Shown one piece after another: positions 44,353-52,934 of a stretch of 64,000 nt of DNA. This DNA is from Microlunatus parietis. GTDB taxonomy: Bacteria > Actinomycetota > Actinomycetes > Propionibacteriales > Propionibacteriaceae. The stretch is from contig NZ_JACCBU010000001.1 of the NCBI RefSeq assembly GCF_013407955.1, positions 682,001 to 746,000 on the forward strand, read 5' to 3'. Every line of letters starts with the position of its first letter. Positions within the stretch are counted from its first letter, which is position 1. The position numbers and the translations under genes were made by a program. Under the pieces are notes generated by a model. It saw nothing but the letters and a program-made list of their open reading frames with translations. It was not told the origin of the DNA and searched no databases.

Positions 44353-45300
44353 TCAGAAGTGCTTCCAGCCGCGGTCTTCGTCGGGCCAGGGTTCGCCGTC
44401 GACGAGGACGGCCGGGTCGCCGGCTCGTACGGTGCCGACGACGAGCCAGCCGTCCGGGACCGCGTCCGGAGCGGGGAAGGTGGCGGCCAGGGCGTGGTCC
44501 TCGCCGCCGGTGAGGACGAGGCGGAGCGGGTCGGTGCCGGTCGCGGCGGCGACGGCCTGCAGCGGTTCCGGGATCTCGAAGGCGCCGGCGGTCACGTCGA
44601 TCGTCACGCCGGAGGCTCGGGCCAGGTGGCCGAGGTCGGCCAGCAGGCCGTCGGAGACGTCGATCATGGCGGTGGCTCCGGCTTCGGCGGCCTCGGCCCC
44701 GGCCCCGTACGGAACCTCGGGTGCCCGCTGGGCCTCGACCACGACCCGCGGCGACCGGAACCCGCGGCCGAGGACGACCAGCCCGGCGGCGGCCCAGCCC
44801 AGCCTGCCGCGCACCGCAACCACGTCACCGACCCGGCAACCGTTCCGGCGCACCGGCGCCCGCCCGTCGGTGACGCCGAGCGCGGTGACGGAGACGACCA
44901 GTTCGCCCGCCCCGGTGATGTCGCCGCCGGCCAGCGCGACCCCGGCGGCGGCGCATTCGGCGCGGACGCCGGCGGCGAACTCGCGCGCCCAGGCGACCGT
45001 GGTGTCCGGTGGCGCGGACAGGGCCAGCGTCACGGCGACCGCCCGGCCGCCCATCGCCTCGATGTCGGCGACGTTGACCGCGATCGCCTTCCGGCCGAGA
45101 TCGGCCCCGGTCGACCAGGCCCGGCGGAAGTGCACGTTCTCGACCAGGACGTCGGTCGTCACCAGGACCGGTGATTCCAGCGTCACCCCGGCGGCGTCGT
45201 CACCGGGGCCGATCACCACCGCCGGTGTCTCCGGCAGGTCGGCGGTGATCAACTCGATCAGCCCGAACTCGCCCAACTCCCCGATCGTCGGCTCGCTCAT
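44353..45300 (-). CDS. thiL: Thiamine-monophosphate kinase
   Basis: ThiL phosphorylates thiamine monophosphate to the active cofactor. The 315-aa protein has the family's MgATP-binding signatures: VVIGPGDDAAGV, VLVTTDVLVENVHFRR, the conserved NVADIEAMGG and SDGLLADLGHLARAS, and LTGGEDHALAATF. The ATG ending at 45300 begins MSEPTIGELGEFGLIELI, the conserved start. It is divergent from the Lrp-like gene, as in many actinobacteria. The intergenic gap on its 3' side (44107-44352) shows no further gene. Confidence 0.95.
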   Translation of the reverse strand: MSEPTIGELGEFGLIELITADLPETPAVVIGPGDDAAGVTLESPVLVTTDVLVENVHFRRAWSTGADLGRKAIAVNVADIEAMGGRAVAVTLALSAPPDTTVAWAREFAAGVRAECAAAGVALAGGDITGAGELVVSVTALGVTDGRAPVRRNGCRVGDVVAVRGRLGWAAAGLVVLGRGFRSPRVVVEAQRAPEVPYGAGAEAAEAGATAMIDVSDGLLADLGHLARASGVTIDVTAGAFEIPEPLQAVAAATGTDPLRLVLTGGEDHALAATFPAPDAVPDGWLVVGTVRAGDPAVLVDGEPWPDEDRGWKHF

Positions 45301-45451
45301 GCGTTTCCCTTCCTTGCCCTCATCGTCGATCCGTCTTCCGACACCACCGGTCGCGGGCCCAACCGCCAACGCTGTACCGTGGCGGCATCCGGCGGCGCTG
45401 CTACCTAGATCGCGGCCGGTCTGGAGCAGAGTGACGAAGGAGACCGACGCG

Positions 45452-45688
45452 ATGGTGGTACAGGCATACATCTTGGTGCAGACCAATGTCGGGAAGGCCG
45501 CCGAGGTCGCCGCCAAGATCGGCACGATCCCGGGGGTGACGTTGGCCGAGGACGTGACCGGACCGTACGACGTGATCGTCCGGGCCGAGGCGGCCAACGT
45601 CGACGAGCTCGGCCAACTCGTGGTGGCGAAGGTGCAGACCGTCGAGGGGATCACGCGCACCGTCACCTGCCCGGTGGTGCACATCTGA
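45452..45688 (+). CDS. Lrp/AsnC ligand-binding-domain protein
   Basis: The 78-aa protein is a stand-alone RAM (AsnC ligand-binding) domain without a DNA-binding part. It starts MVVQAYILVQTNVGKAAEVA and contains GVTLAEDVTGPYDVIVRAEA, the signature beta-alpha-beta region. Such proteins next to thiL and DUF3515 are widespread in actinobacteria. They form rings and may bind amino acids; the role is unknown. The ATG at 45452 follows GAAGGAG. It probably forms an operon with the lipoprotein gene that starts at its stop codon. Confidence 0.9.
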   Translation: MVVQAYILVQTNVGKAAEVAAKIGTIPGVTLAEDVTGPYDVIVRAEAANVDELGQLVVAKVQTVEGITRTVTCPVVHI

Positions 45689-46140
45689 AGCCCGTACGAC
45701 TGCGCCGCCTCGGCCTGGGAGCGGCGCTCCTGCTCGCGGCGGGATGTACGCAGACGGTCGCCCTCGACGAGCCGACCCCGACGGGACCCGCAGCCGCGGC
45801 CTGTGCTGCCGTGATGTCCGCGCTGCCGGAGCGGGTGCTCGGCCAGCCCCGGCGCGACGTCACGCCGGGTCGTTACGCCGCCGCCTGGGGTTCCCCGACC
45901 ATCACGCTCCGCTGTGGCGTCGAGCGGCCGGCCGCCATGGCCGGCGCGGTCACCTGCTTCACGGCCAACGGCGTCGACTGGTTCCCCGAGGAGGCCGACG
46001 GCGGCGCGATCTTCACCGCGATCGGCCGGGACGCGATGATCGAGGTTCGGGTGCCCGGGCGCTATCAGCCCCCGGGCGACGCCTTGATCGACCTGGCTCC
46101 CGTGATCACCGAGCACGACCCGGACCGCGGCGGTTGTTGA
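45685..46140 (+). CDS. DUF3515 lipoprotein, apparently with a CTG start
   Basis: The frame encodes a lipoprotein: basic start KPVRLRRLG, hydrophobic GAALLLAA, lipobox Cys in LLLAAGCTQ, then the DUF3515 region with PAAAACAAVMSALPERVLGQ and the Cys pair in LRCGVERPA and AVTCFTANG. No ATG, GTG or TTG lies in frame before the signal peptide. The best start is CTG at 45685, overlapping the Lrp-like stop (CTGA), giving 151 aa. An ATG at 45811 would remove the signal peptide. The DUF3515 gene normally neighbours ddl and thiL; here an inserted catabolic block separates it from ddl. Confidence 0.8.
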   Translation: MKPVRLRRLGLGAALLLAAGCTQTVALDEPTPTGPAAAACAAVMSALPERVLGQPRRDVTPGRYAAAWGSPTITLRCGVERPAAMAGAVTCFTANGVDWFPEEADGGAIFTAIGRDAMIEVRVPGRYQPPGDALIDLAPVITEHDPDRGGC

Positions 46141-46146
46141 TCATGA

Positions 46147-47322
46147 TCAGTGCGTGTACGGACGCTCCCGCGGCACCTCGGGATTGAGCTCGACGCCGAA
46201 GCCCGGCGTTTCCGGGACCCGCAGCCGCCCGTTCACCGGCACCGGCTCGTTGAGCAGCAGTGGTGTGAACATCGGCACCACCTCCTCGGCGGTCTCGTGC
46301 ATCATCAGGAACTCGGCGAACGGGCTGTTCGTCCGGGTCACCACGAAGTGGTACGAATACACCGACGAACCGTGCGGCACGACCATGGTGCCGTGCGCAT
46401 CGGCCAGCGCCGAGATCTTGATCAACTCCGTGATGCCGCCGCACCAGTTGACGTCCGGCTGGATGATGTCGACGCCGGTCTCCAGCAGCTGCCGGAAGCC
46501 CCACCGGGTCGCCTCGTGCTCACCGCTGGTGATCAACATCCCGGCCGGCGCCTGCCGCTTCAACTGTGCGTAACCCCAGTAGTCGTCCGGGATCAGCGCC
46601 TCCTCCATCCACTTGAGCTTGTGCTCGGCGGCGGCGTGGGCGAGCCGGGTGGCGTACTCGACGTCGAGCGACATCCAGCAGTCCCACATCAGCCAGAAGT
46701 CGTCGCCGACCCGGGACCGCATGTCGGCCAGCGCGGCCAGGTTGTCGACGAAGCCCTGCTGCCCCTCCGCCGGCGCGTGGTGCAACGGCATCTTGCCGCC
46801 GATGAAGCCGAGCTGCTGGGCGATGTCGGGCCGGGCGCCGGTCGCGTAGAACTGAAGCTCGTCGCGCACCGGTCCGCCGATCAGCGCATACACGGGTTCG
46901 CCGCGGAGCCGGCCCAGCAGGTCGTAGAGGGCAAGATCAACACCGGAGATCGTGTTCAGCACGACGCCGCGGCGACCGTAGTAGAGCGTCGAGCGGTACA
47001 GCTGGTCCCAGATCCGTTCCAGGTCGGTGACCGGCCGCCCCTCCAGGAACCGGGCCAGGTGCTTCTCGACGATCCAGGCGCCGATCTCGCCGCCCGTGGT
47101 GACCGCGAACCCGACGGTGCCGTCGCTCGCCTCGATCTCCACCACCAGCGTGCCCAGCACGTTCAGCCCGAACGACTGCCGCGACTGCCGGTACTCCGGG
47201 TAGACCGACATCGGCGTCGCGATGTGATCATCGATCCAGTGGTAGCCGGATTGATCATGGTAGTCCGCACCCTTGCCGCGGACCGTGGTCGCGCGCACCT
47301 CGCGGATCGTCGGCTGCGTCAT
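46147..47322 (-). CDS. rhmD: L-rhamnonate dehydratase
   Basis: RhmD dehydrates L-rhamnonate to 2-keto-3-deoxy-L-rhamnonate. The 391-aa enolase-superfamily protein closely follows the Escherichia coli RhmD pattern: [58 protein letters not shown] with metal-binding Asp, the Glu ligands in [14 protein letters not shown] and [12 protein letters not shown], the catalytic His in [13 protein letters not shown], and a C-terminal [19 protein letters not shown]. It overlaps the upstream dehydrogenase gene by 4 bases and is last in the MFS-dehydrogenase-rhmD operon. Confidence 0.9.
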   Translation of the reverse strand: MTQPTIREVRATTVRGKGADYHDQSGYHWIDDHIATPMSVYPEYRQSRQSFGLNVLGTLVVEIEASDGTVGFAVTTGGEIGAWIVEKHLARFLEGRPVTDLERIWDQLYRSTLYYGRRGVVLNTISGVDLALYDLLGRLRGEPVYALIGGPVRDELQFYATGARPDIAQQLGFIGGKMPLHHAPAEGQQGFVDNLAALADMRSRVGDDFWLMWDCWMSLDVEYATRLAHAAAEHKLKWMEEALIPDDYWGYAQLKRQAPAGMLITSGEHEATRWGFRQLLETGVDIIQPDVNWCGGITELIKISALADAHGTMVVPHGSSVYSYHFVVTRTNSPFAEFLMMHETAEEVVPMFTPLLLNEPVPVNGRLRVPETPGFGVELNPEVPRERPYTH

Positions 47323-48356
47323 CGTTGTTCCTCTCCCTGATCGAGGCGGACCAAGACCTTTCCCGGTACGTCAGCGTGCCCGGCCAACTCGACGAAGGCG
47401 CCCGGCCCCTCCTCCAGCGGCACCACCCGCGAGATCAACTCGCCCGCCTGGGCCGGGGCCTGCCCGATCCAGGCGGCGGCGTCGGCGAAGTCCTGCGCCG
47501 TGTACGTGAAGCTGCCGACCAGCGCCCGCTCCCCCGTGCTCACCAGGTAGGCGTCCAGCCCCAGCTTCGGCGCCCCCATCCCGACCAGGCACACGGTGCC
47601 GCCGAGCCGGGTCGCCTCGAGCGCGAGCCGGACCGTCGCCTCGACGCCGACCGCGTCGATCGCCACATCGGCCGGCCCGCCCAGTGCCTCGGTGACCGCC
47701 GCCGCGTCGGCCGCGGCCGCATCCAGGGCCGAGGCCCCGAGCCGCTCGACCAGCGCCCGGCGCGACGGCGCCAGCTCGGTCACCGCGACCCGCTCCACGC
47801 CCGCCATCTGCAGCGCCAGCACCACCGACTGACCGATCGGCCCGCCGCCGACGACCAGCACCCGGTCCCCCGGCGCCGCTCCGGCCCGGCGCACCGCGTG
47901 CACGGCCACCGCGAGCGGCTCGACCAGGGCGCCCAGCTCGATCGGCATCGACGCCGGCAGCGGCACCACGTTGCGGGCCGGCACGATGATCAACTGGGCG
48001 AACGCCGCCACGATCTCCCGGGCCACCCCGATCACCTGCTTGCCCGGCGACAACTGCTCCCGGCCCGCGAACGCTTCAAGATCAGCTTCCGGCACCACGA
48101 CCGGATTGAACGTGGCCGGCGACCCGACGGCCAGACCGTCGACGCCCGCACCGACCGCGTCGATGATCGCGACCGCCTCGTGTCCCATCACCTGACCGGG
48201 ATGCCGCCGCCCGTTCTCACCGGTGAACCCGTGCAGGTCCGACCCGCAGATCCCGGTCGCGACGATCCGCAGCCGTACCTCGCCCGGGCCCGGCTCCGGA
48301 TCGGGCAGGTCGACCACCTCGAGCCGCCCGATCTCCTCCAGTCGCAGTGCTTTCAC
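47319..48356 (-). CDS. Zinc-type medium-chain alcohol dehydrogenase
   Basis: The 345-aa protein starts with GTG ([10 protein letters not shown]). It has the catalytic zinc motif [14 protein letters not shown], the [14 protein letters not shown] signature and the NAD-binding [14 protein letters not shown]. The lobe that normally holds four structural-zinc cysteines instead reads [14 protein letters not shown] and lacks cysteines, as in some sorbitol-dehydrogenase-like members. It overlaps the MFS gene upstream and rhmD downstream by 4 bases each. In the rhamnonate operon it may oxidise a deoxy-sugar intermediate or sugar, which is inference. Confidence 0.87.
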   Translation of the reverse strand: MKALRLEEIGRLEVVDLPDPEPGPGEVRLRIVATGICGSDLHGFTGENGRRHPGQVMGHEAVAIIDAVGAGVDGLAVGSPATFNPVVVPEADLEAFAGREQLSPGKQVIGVAREIVAAFAQLIIVPARNVVPLPASMPIELGALVEPLAVAVHAVRRAGAAPGDRVLVVGGGPIGQSVVLALQMAGVERVAVTELAPSRRALVERLGASALDAAAADAAAVTEALGGPADVAIDAVGVEATVRLALEATRLGGTVCLVGMGAPKLGLDAYLVSTGERALVGSFTYTAQDFADAAAWIGQAPAQAGELISRVVPLEEGPGAFVELAGHADVPGKVLVRLDQGEEQR

Positions 48357-49681
48357 GAGTGCTCCTCCACGTTCTCTCGGCGTTCCGCGATCGTACGGAC
48401 TCCCGCGGAAACGACATGACTGACCGCGATCAGCACGGCACCGACGGCCGCGATGATCGCCAACGTGATCGACCCGCCCTTGGGTCCCCAGGCCCCGTCG
48501 GCCCAGTTCTTGACGATCGGCGCCAGGAAGCCGCCCAGGCTGCCGACCGAGTTGATCAAGGCGATGCCCGACGCCGCGGCGGCGCCGACAAGGAACGAGG
48601 TCGGCAGGGTCCAGAACACCGGCTGGACCGCGATGAACCCGGCCGCGCCGACGGCCAGCGACAGCAGCACCAGGACCGGCTGGGCGAGCACCACGGACAG
48701 CAGGATTCCCAACGCTGCAAGGCCGAGCGCCACGGCCGCCACCACCCGGCGATGCCCGGTCCGGTCGGCGATCCGGGTCGCCACGACGACGCCGACGATC
48801 GCCAGCGTCCACACCGCGCCGGTGAGCAGACCGACCTGCAGGCCGACCTCCTGGCCGACCACGCCGGCCACCTGCGTCGGCAGGTAGAACGTGACGCCGT
48901 ACACGGCCATCTGAATGGTCAGATAGATGGCACTGAAATAGAGCACCCCCGGATTCGCCAACGCCCGCAGCGCGCCGCGCGGAGAATGATCTTGCTTCGC
49001 GTCGTCCTCGGAGTCCATCGCCGCGAGCAGCGTCGCCCGCTCGGCCTCGGACAGCCAGCGGGCGTCCTTCGGCCCGTTCGGCAGATAGCTGATCACGACG
49101 ATGCCGACGACGACCGTGAGCAGACCGGTGATCAAGAACATCAACTGCCAGCCGTGCAACCCGCCGAGGCCGTCCAGATCGAGCAGCAGGCCGGACAGCG
49201 GCCCGCCGAAGATGAACGCCAGCGGCGCCCCGAAGTAGAACAGGCCGTTCACCCGGGCCCGGTGCTCGACCGGGATCCACTGGGTCAGGTAGTAGATCAC
49301 GCCCGGGAAGAAGCCGGCCTCGGTGATGCCGAGCAGCACGCGCAACAGATAGAAGGTCGGCTCGTTGGTCGCGAACATCATCAGCGCCGACACGATGCCC
49401 CAGCTGATCATGATCCGGGCCAGCCAGGCCTTGGCACCGACCCGGCGCATCAGCAGGTTGCTCGGCACCTCGAGCACCGCGTAGCCGAGGAAGAAGATCC
49501 CGGCGCCGAGGGCGTACGCGGCATTGGAGAGGCCCGTGTCGGCCTGGAACGCGGCCTTGGCGAAGCCGAGGTTGGACCGGTCCAGGAAGGCCAGGATGTA
49601 CATCAGCAGCAGGATCGGGATGAGCCGTGCTGTCACCTTGCGGATGACGGGCGCGAGGTTCGCCGTCGACGTCGTGGTCAT
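48353..49681 (-). CDS. MFS transporter, anion:cation symporter (ACS) type
   Basis: The 442-aa protein has 12 predicted membrane helices and ACS-family signatures: LIPILLLMYILAFLDRSNLG in helix 1, FFLGYAVLEVPSNLLMRRVG and AGFFPGVIYYLTQWIPVEHRAR. ACS members import sugar acids such as galactarate, galactonate and rhamnonate (RhmT). Being the first gene of the operon with rhmD, it is probably a rhamnonate or related aldonate importer. The ATG at 49681 lies 28 bp from the first of two tandem operator-like palindromes. Confidence 0.9.
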   Translation of the reverse strand: MTTTSTANLAPVIRKVTARLIPILLLMYILAFLDRSNLGFAKAAFQADTGLSNAAYALGAGIFFLGYAVLEVPSNLLMRRVGAKAWLARIMISWGIVSALMMFATNEPTFYLLRVLLGITEAGFFPGVIYYLTQWIPVEHRARVNGLFYFGAPLAFIFGGPLSGLLLDLDGLGGLHGWQLMFLITGLLTVVVGIVVISYLPNGPKDARWLSEAERATLLAAMDSEDDAKQDHSPRGALRALANPGVLYFSAIYLTIQMAVYGVTFYLPTQVAGVVGQEVGLQVGLLTGAVWTLAIVGVVVATRIADRTGHRRVVAAVALGLAALGILLSVVLAQPVLVLLSLAVGAAGFIAVQPVFWTLPTSFLVGAAAASGIALINSVGSLGGFLAPIVKNWADGAWGPKGGSITLAIIAAVGAVLIAVSHVVSAGVRTIAERRENVEEHS

Positions 49682-49708
49682 AGGAATCTCCGTCGATCTC
49701 CAGAGCTG

Positions 49709-49742
49709 TTCACGGATGTGAATCTGGGTTCATCAATGTGAA
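49709..49742. promoter_or_regulatory. Tandem operator-like palindromes before the rhamnonate operon
   Basis: TTCACGGATGTGAA (49709-49722, perfect 5-bp arms) and TTCATCAATGTGAA (49729-49742, one mismatch) begin exactly 20 bp apart, about two helical turns, so two protein dimers would bind the same DNA face. They lie between the IclR gene and the start of the MFS gene. The IclR protein at 49795-50577 is the likely ligand. Confidence 0.78.
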
Positions 49743-49794
49743 ATCGGCAGATGGTGCCACAACCGCGGGCGCCATGCAACGGTCCCTGAGCAGA

Positions 49795-50577
49795 TCAGGG
49801 CGACAGCGAGCCGGTCAGTCCGAGTTGCTCCCGGATCGCCTGCGCGGCGTCGCGGAGCGGCGGATAGAGGCCGTGCGGCCAGGAGCCGTCGGTACGGGCC
49901 GTCGGCATGGTGAGGCTCATCGCCGAGGCGATCCCGGTCTCCCGCTCGGTCGTCAGCGGTACGGCGACGCACCGGCAGCCGGCCACGAACTCCTCGTCGT
50001 CGGTCGCGAAACCCACCTCGCGGGCCCGCCCGACGGCCGCCAGGATCTCGTCGACATCGGTCAGCGTCCGGGGAGTCAGCTGCGGCAGCACGACGGATTC
50101 CAGCCGGGCCCGGGCGTCGGCCTCGTCGAGCACGCTGAGCAGCGCCTTGCCGATCCCGGTCGCGTGCGCGTGCAGCCGCATCCCGACCGAGGACGCCATC
50201 CGCATCGGGTTCGGCGACAGGCTGATCCCGATGTAGACGTTCTCGACGCCGTCCAGCCGGGCCAGCTGGACCGTCTCACCGGTCGCGCCGACCAGGGCGT
50301 CCATCAACGGCTTCGCCTTCTCCAGCAGCAGCCGGTGACCGTCGTACCGCTGCCCGATCTGCCAGGCGTGCAGGCCGAGCCGGTAGCGCCGCGGCTCCGC
50401 CGACACGTCCAGCCAGCCGGCGTCGACCAGGGTGCCGAGCAGCCCGTGCGCGCTGGACCGCGGCAGCTGTAGTGCCTCGGCGATCTCGGCGAAGCTCGCC
50501 GAGCCGAGGGCGGCGACCAGGTCGATCGCCGCCAGCGCGCGGTCGGCCGACTTCACCGGCCCCCGAGGCTGCGTCAC
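49795..50577 (-). CDS. IclR-family transcriptional regulator
   Basis: The 260-aa protein has the IclR winged helix-turn-helix at the N-terminus (VKSADRALAAIDLVAALG, SFAEIAEALQLPRSSAHGLLGTLVDAGWL) and a GAF-like effector domain (GIGKALLSVLDEADARARLE, GFATDDEEFVAGCRCVAVPL). It lies just upstream of the rhamnonate operon on the same strand, and the gap carries two matched palindromes. It most likely responds to a rhamnonate-pathway intermediate. It is separated from ddl by 19 bases in the same direction, so readthrough from ddl is possible. Confidence 0.92.
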   Translation of the reverse strand: MTQPRGPVKSADRALAAIDLVAALGSASFAEIAEALQLPRSSAHGLLGTLVDAGWLDVSAEPRRYRLGLHAWQIGQRYDGHRLLLEKAKPLMDALVGATGETVQLARLDGVENVYIGISLSPNPMRMASSVGMRLHAHATGIGKALLSVLDEADARARLESVVLPQLTPRTLTDVDEILAAVGRAREVGFATDDEEFVAGCRCVAVPLTTERETGIASAMSLTMPTARTDGSWPHGLYPPLRDAAQAIREQLGLTGSLSP

Positions 50578-50596
50578 GCCGAGCCGTGCCAGCGGT

Positions 50597-51721
50597 TCAG
50601 CGGAGGCCGAGCGGGCGCTCCAGGCCGAGCCGGATCAGCCGGTCGACCAGCTCCGGATAGCTGACGCCGCTGGCGGCCCACATCCGCGGGAACATCGAGT
50701 GCTCGGTGAAGCCGGGCATCGTGTTGATCTCGTTCACGACGACCCGGCCCTCCGGTGTGACGAACACGTCCACCCGGGCCAGCCCCTCGCAGCCGATCGC
50801 CTCGAACGTCTCGATCGCCAGCCGCTGGATCTCCTCCGCGATCGCCGGCTCGATGTCGGCCGGCACGTCCAGGTCGACCTGCTCCTCGGGCAGGTACTTC
50901 GCCTCGAAGTCGTAGAAGCCGGACTCGTTGTGCATCCGGATCTCGGCGATCTTGCTGGCCCGCGGCGTGCCGCCGTCGACCTCGGCCAGCACGCCGCACT
51001 CGAGCTCCCGGGCCCCGACGAACGCCTGCTCGACGATCACCTTGGGGTCGAACTCGTGGGCCTGCTCGATCGCGGCCTCCAGCTTGCTCGGGTCGTCGAC
51101 CTTGCTGATGCCGAGGCTGGAGCCGCCGCGGGCGGGCTTCACATACAGCGGGTACGTCAGCGGCGCGACCGCCTCCAGGGCGGCGACCCGGTCGGTCCGC
51201 CACTGGTGCGGCGTGACGACCGCGTACGGCCCGACCGGGATCGCCGAGCCGGCCAGCACCAGCTTCATGTAGTGCTTGTCCATGCCGACCGCGCTGGCCA
51301 GCACGCCGGCGCCGACGTAGCGGGTGCCCATCATCTCGAACAGGCCCTGGATCGTGCCGTCCTCGCCGAACGGCCCGTGCAGCAGGGAGAACGCGACGTC
51401 GACCGGCCCGACCTTGGCCAGCGCGCTGCTCTCGTCGCGGACCGCCAACTCGCTGCCGGTGGTGCCGCGGACCAGCACCGCGTCGGCGGTGGACTCGGTC
51501 AGCTCCGGCAGCCGGTGATCGCTGACCTGGAGCGCCAGCACCGCGTCCGGCTCCATCACCAGCCAGCGGCCGGTCTTGGTGATGCCGACACCGATCACGT
51601 CGTACGCGTCCCGGTCGATCGCGCCCAGCACGCCCGCCGCCGTCAGGCAGGACACGTTGTGCTCGCTGCTGACGCCGCCGAAGACGACCGCAACCCGGGG
51701 TCGGGTCAGGACATCGCTCAT
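50597..51721 (-). CDS. ddl: D-alanine--D-alanine ligase
   Basis: This is the housekeeping cell-wall ligase. The 374-aa ATP-grasp protein shows VAVVFGGVSSEHNVSCLTAA, LLHGPFGEDGTIQGLFEMMG, YVKPARGGSSLGISKV, the omega-loop FYDFEAKYLPEEQVDLDVP with the Tyr-Asp-Phe-Glu-Ala-Lys-Tyr signature of D-Ala-specific ligases, and VNEINTMPGFTEHSMFP. This contrasts with the KIHQE loop of the VanA-type enzyme at 11307-12347, so the window holds both ligase classes. It belongs to the gpsA-ddl-DUF3515-thiL neighbourhood. Confidence 0.95.
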   Translation of the reverse strand: MSDVLTRPRVAVVFGGVSSEHNVSCLTAAGVLGAIDRDAYDVIGVGITKTGRWLVMEPDAVLALQVSDHRLPELTESTADAVLVRGTTGSELAVRDESSALAKVGPVDVAFSLLHGPFGEDGTIQGLFEMMGTRYVGAGVLASAVGMDKHYMKLVLAGSAIPVGPYAVVTPHQWRTDRVAALEAVAPLTYPLYVKPARGGSSLGISKVDDPSKLEAAIEQAHEFDPKVIVEQAFVGARELECGVLAEVDGGTPRASKIAEIRMHNESGFYDFEAKYLPEEQVDLDVPADIEPAIAEEIQRLAIETFEAIGCEGLARVDVFVTPEGRVVVNEINTMPGFTEHSMFPRMWAASGVSYPELVDRLIRLGLERPLGLR

Positions 51722-51825
51722 CAGGTACTCCCTAGGCCGTTGACGCAGCCGACCCTACCCAAGTCGGTCCCGGTCGAGTCCACCCCGCGCCCCGGCCTCG
51801 GGCGTGTCCTTCCTAGTCTGTCGCC

Positions 51826-52917
51826 ATGACCGAGAGCCAGCCACGCCTGCGCCCCGAGACCGTCGCCGTCACCGCCGGGCGCCCGCAGCGGGTTCCGGAC
51901 GCTCCGTTGAATCCGCCGCTGATCCCGGCCGCGACGTACGTCGGCAGCCCGCGCACCGACGGCCCGGAAATCGGGTACGGGCGCTACGGCAACCCGGGCT
52001 GGCAGGCGCTGGAGCAGGCGATCGGGGAGCTGGAAGGTGGCCGCTGCCTGACCTTCGCCTCCGGGATGGCCGCGGCCGCCGCGATCCTGGACCTGTTCGG
52101 GCCCGGCACCGTCGTGGTGCGGCCGGCGCACTGCTACCTCGGCGTCGCCGCGGCGATGGAGCAGCGGGCGCTGCGCCACGGGTGGACGGTCCGGGAGGCC
52201 GATCTGACCGACACCGAGGCGTTCCTGGCCGCGGCGCGCAGCGCGGACCTGATCTGGCTCGAGTCGCCGACGAATCCGATGATGGAGGTCGCCGACCTGG
52301 CCGCGATCGCGGCCGGCCGGGACCCGCGCACCGTCCTGGTGGTCGACAACACGTTCGCCTCGCCGCTGCTGCAGCAGCCGCTGCGGGACGGTGCCGACCT
52401 GGTGCTGCACTCGGCGACCAAGATCATCTCCGGGCACTCGGACGCGCTGCTCGGCGCGGTCGTGGTGCGGGACCGCGACGACCATGATCATTTCGAGCGG
52501 CTGGAGGTGTCCCGCAAGCTCGGTGGTGCGATCCCGGGCACGTTGGAGACGTACCTGGTCCTGCGCGGGCTGCGGACGCTCCCGCTCCGGCAGGCGGCGG
52601 CCCAGGCGTCGGCGATGATCTTGGCGGAGCGGTTGGTCTCCCAGCCCGCGGTACGGAAGGTGCGCTACCCCGGTTTCGGCAGCCTGCTGTCGATCGAACT
52701 GGTCGACGCCGAGACGGCGGACCGGTTCGTGGCGGCGCTGCGACTCTGGGTGTTCGCGACCAGCCTCGGCGGCGTGGAGTCGATGCTGGAGCGCCGCCGC
52801 CGTTGGGCGGGCGAGCTGCCGACCGTACCGGAGGGCTTGATCAGGATGTCCGTCGGCGTCGAGCACGTCGAGGATCTCTGGGCCGATCTTGATCATGCCC
52901 TGCGCGGGCTGGGTTGA
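51826..52917 (+). CDS. Cys/Met-metabolism PLP-dependent enzyme (cystathionine gamma-lyase type)
   Basis: The 363-aa fold-type I PLP enzyme belongs to the cystathionine gamma-synthase/lyase family. It contains [66 protein letters not shown] and the Schiff-base Lys in [16 protein letters not shown]. The C-terminus has [11 protein letters not shown] and [16 protein letters not shown]. In [18 protein letters not shown] the family pattern is clear. Lyase versus synthase activity cannot be fixed from sequence. It is a single gene inserted between ddl and the regulator gene. Confidence 0.9.
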   Translation: MTESQPRLRPETVAVTAGRPQRVPDAPLNPPLIPAATYVGSPRTDGPEIGYGRYGNPGWQALEQAIGELEGGRCLTFASGMAAAAAILDLFGPGTVVVRPAHCYLGVAAAMEQRALRHGWTVREADLTDTEAFLAAARSADLIWLESPTNPMMEVADLAAIAAGRDPRTVLVVDNTFASPLLQQPLRDGADLVLHSATKIISGHSDALLGAVVVRDRDDHDHFERLEVSRKLGGAIPGTLETYLVLRGLRTLPLRQAAAQASAMILAERLVSQPAVRKVRYPGFGSLLSIELVDAETADRFVAALRLWVFATSLGGVESMLERRRRWAGELPTVPEGLIRMSVGVEHVEDLWADLDHALRGLG

Positions 52918-52934
52918 TCGGGCGGATGGGCTGA

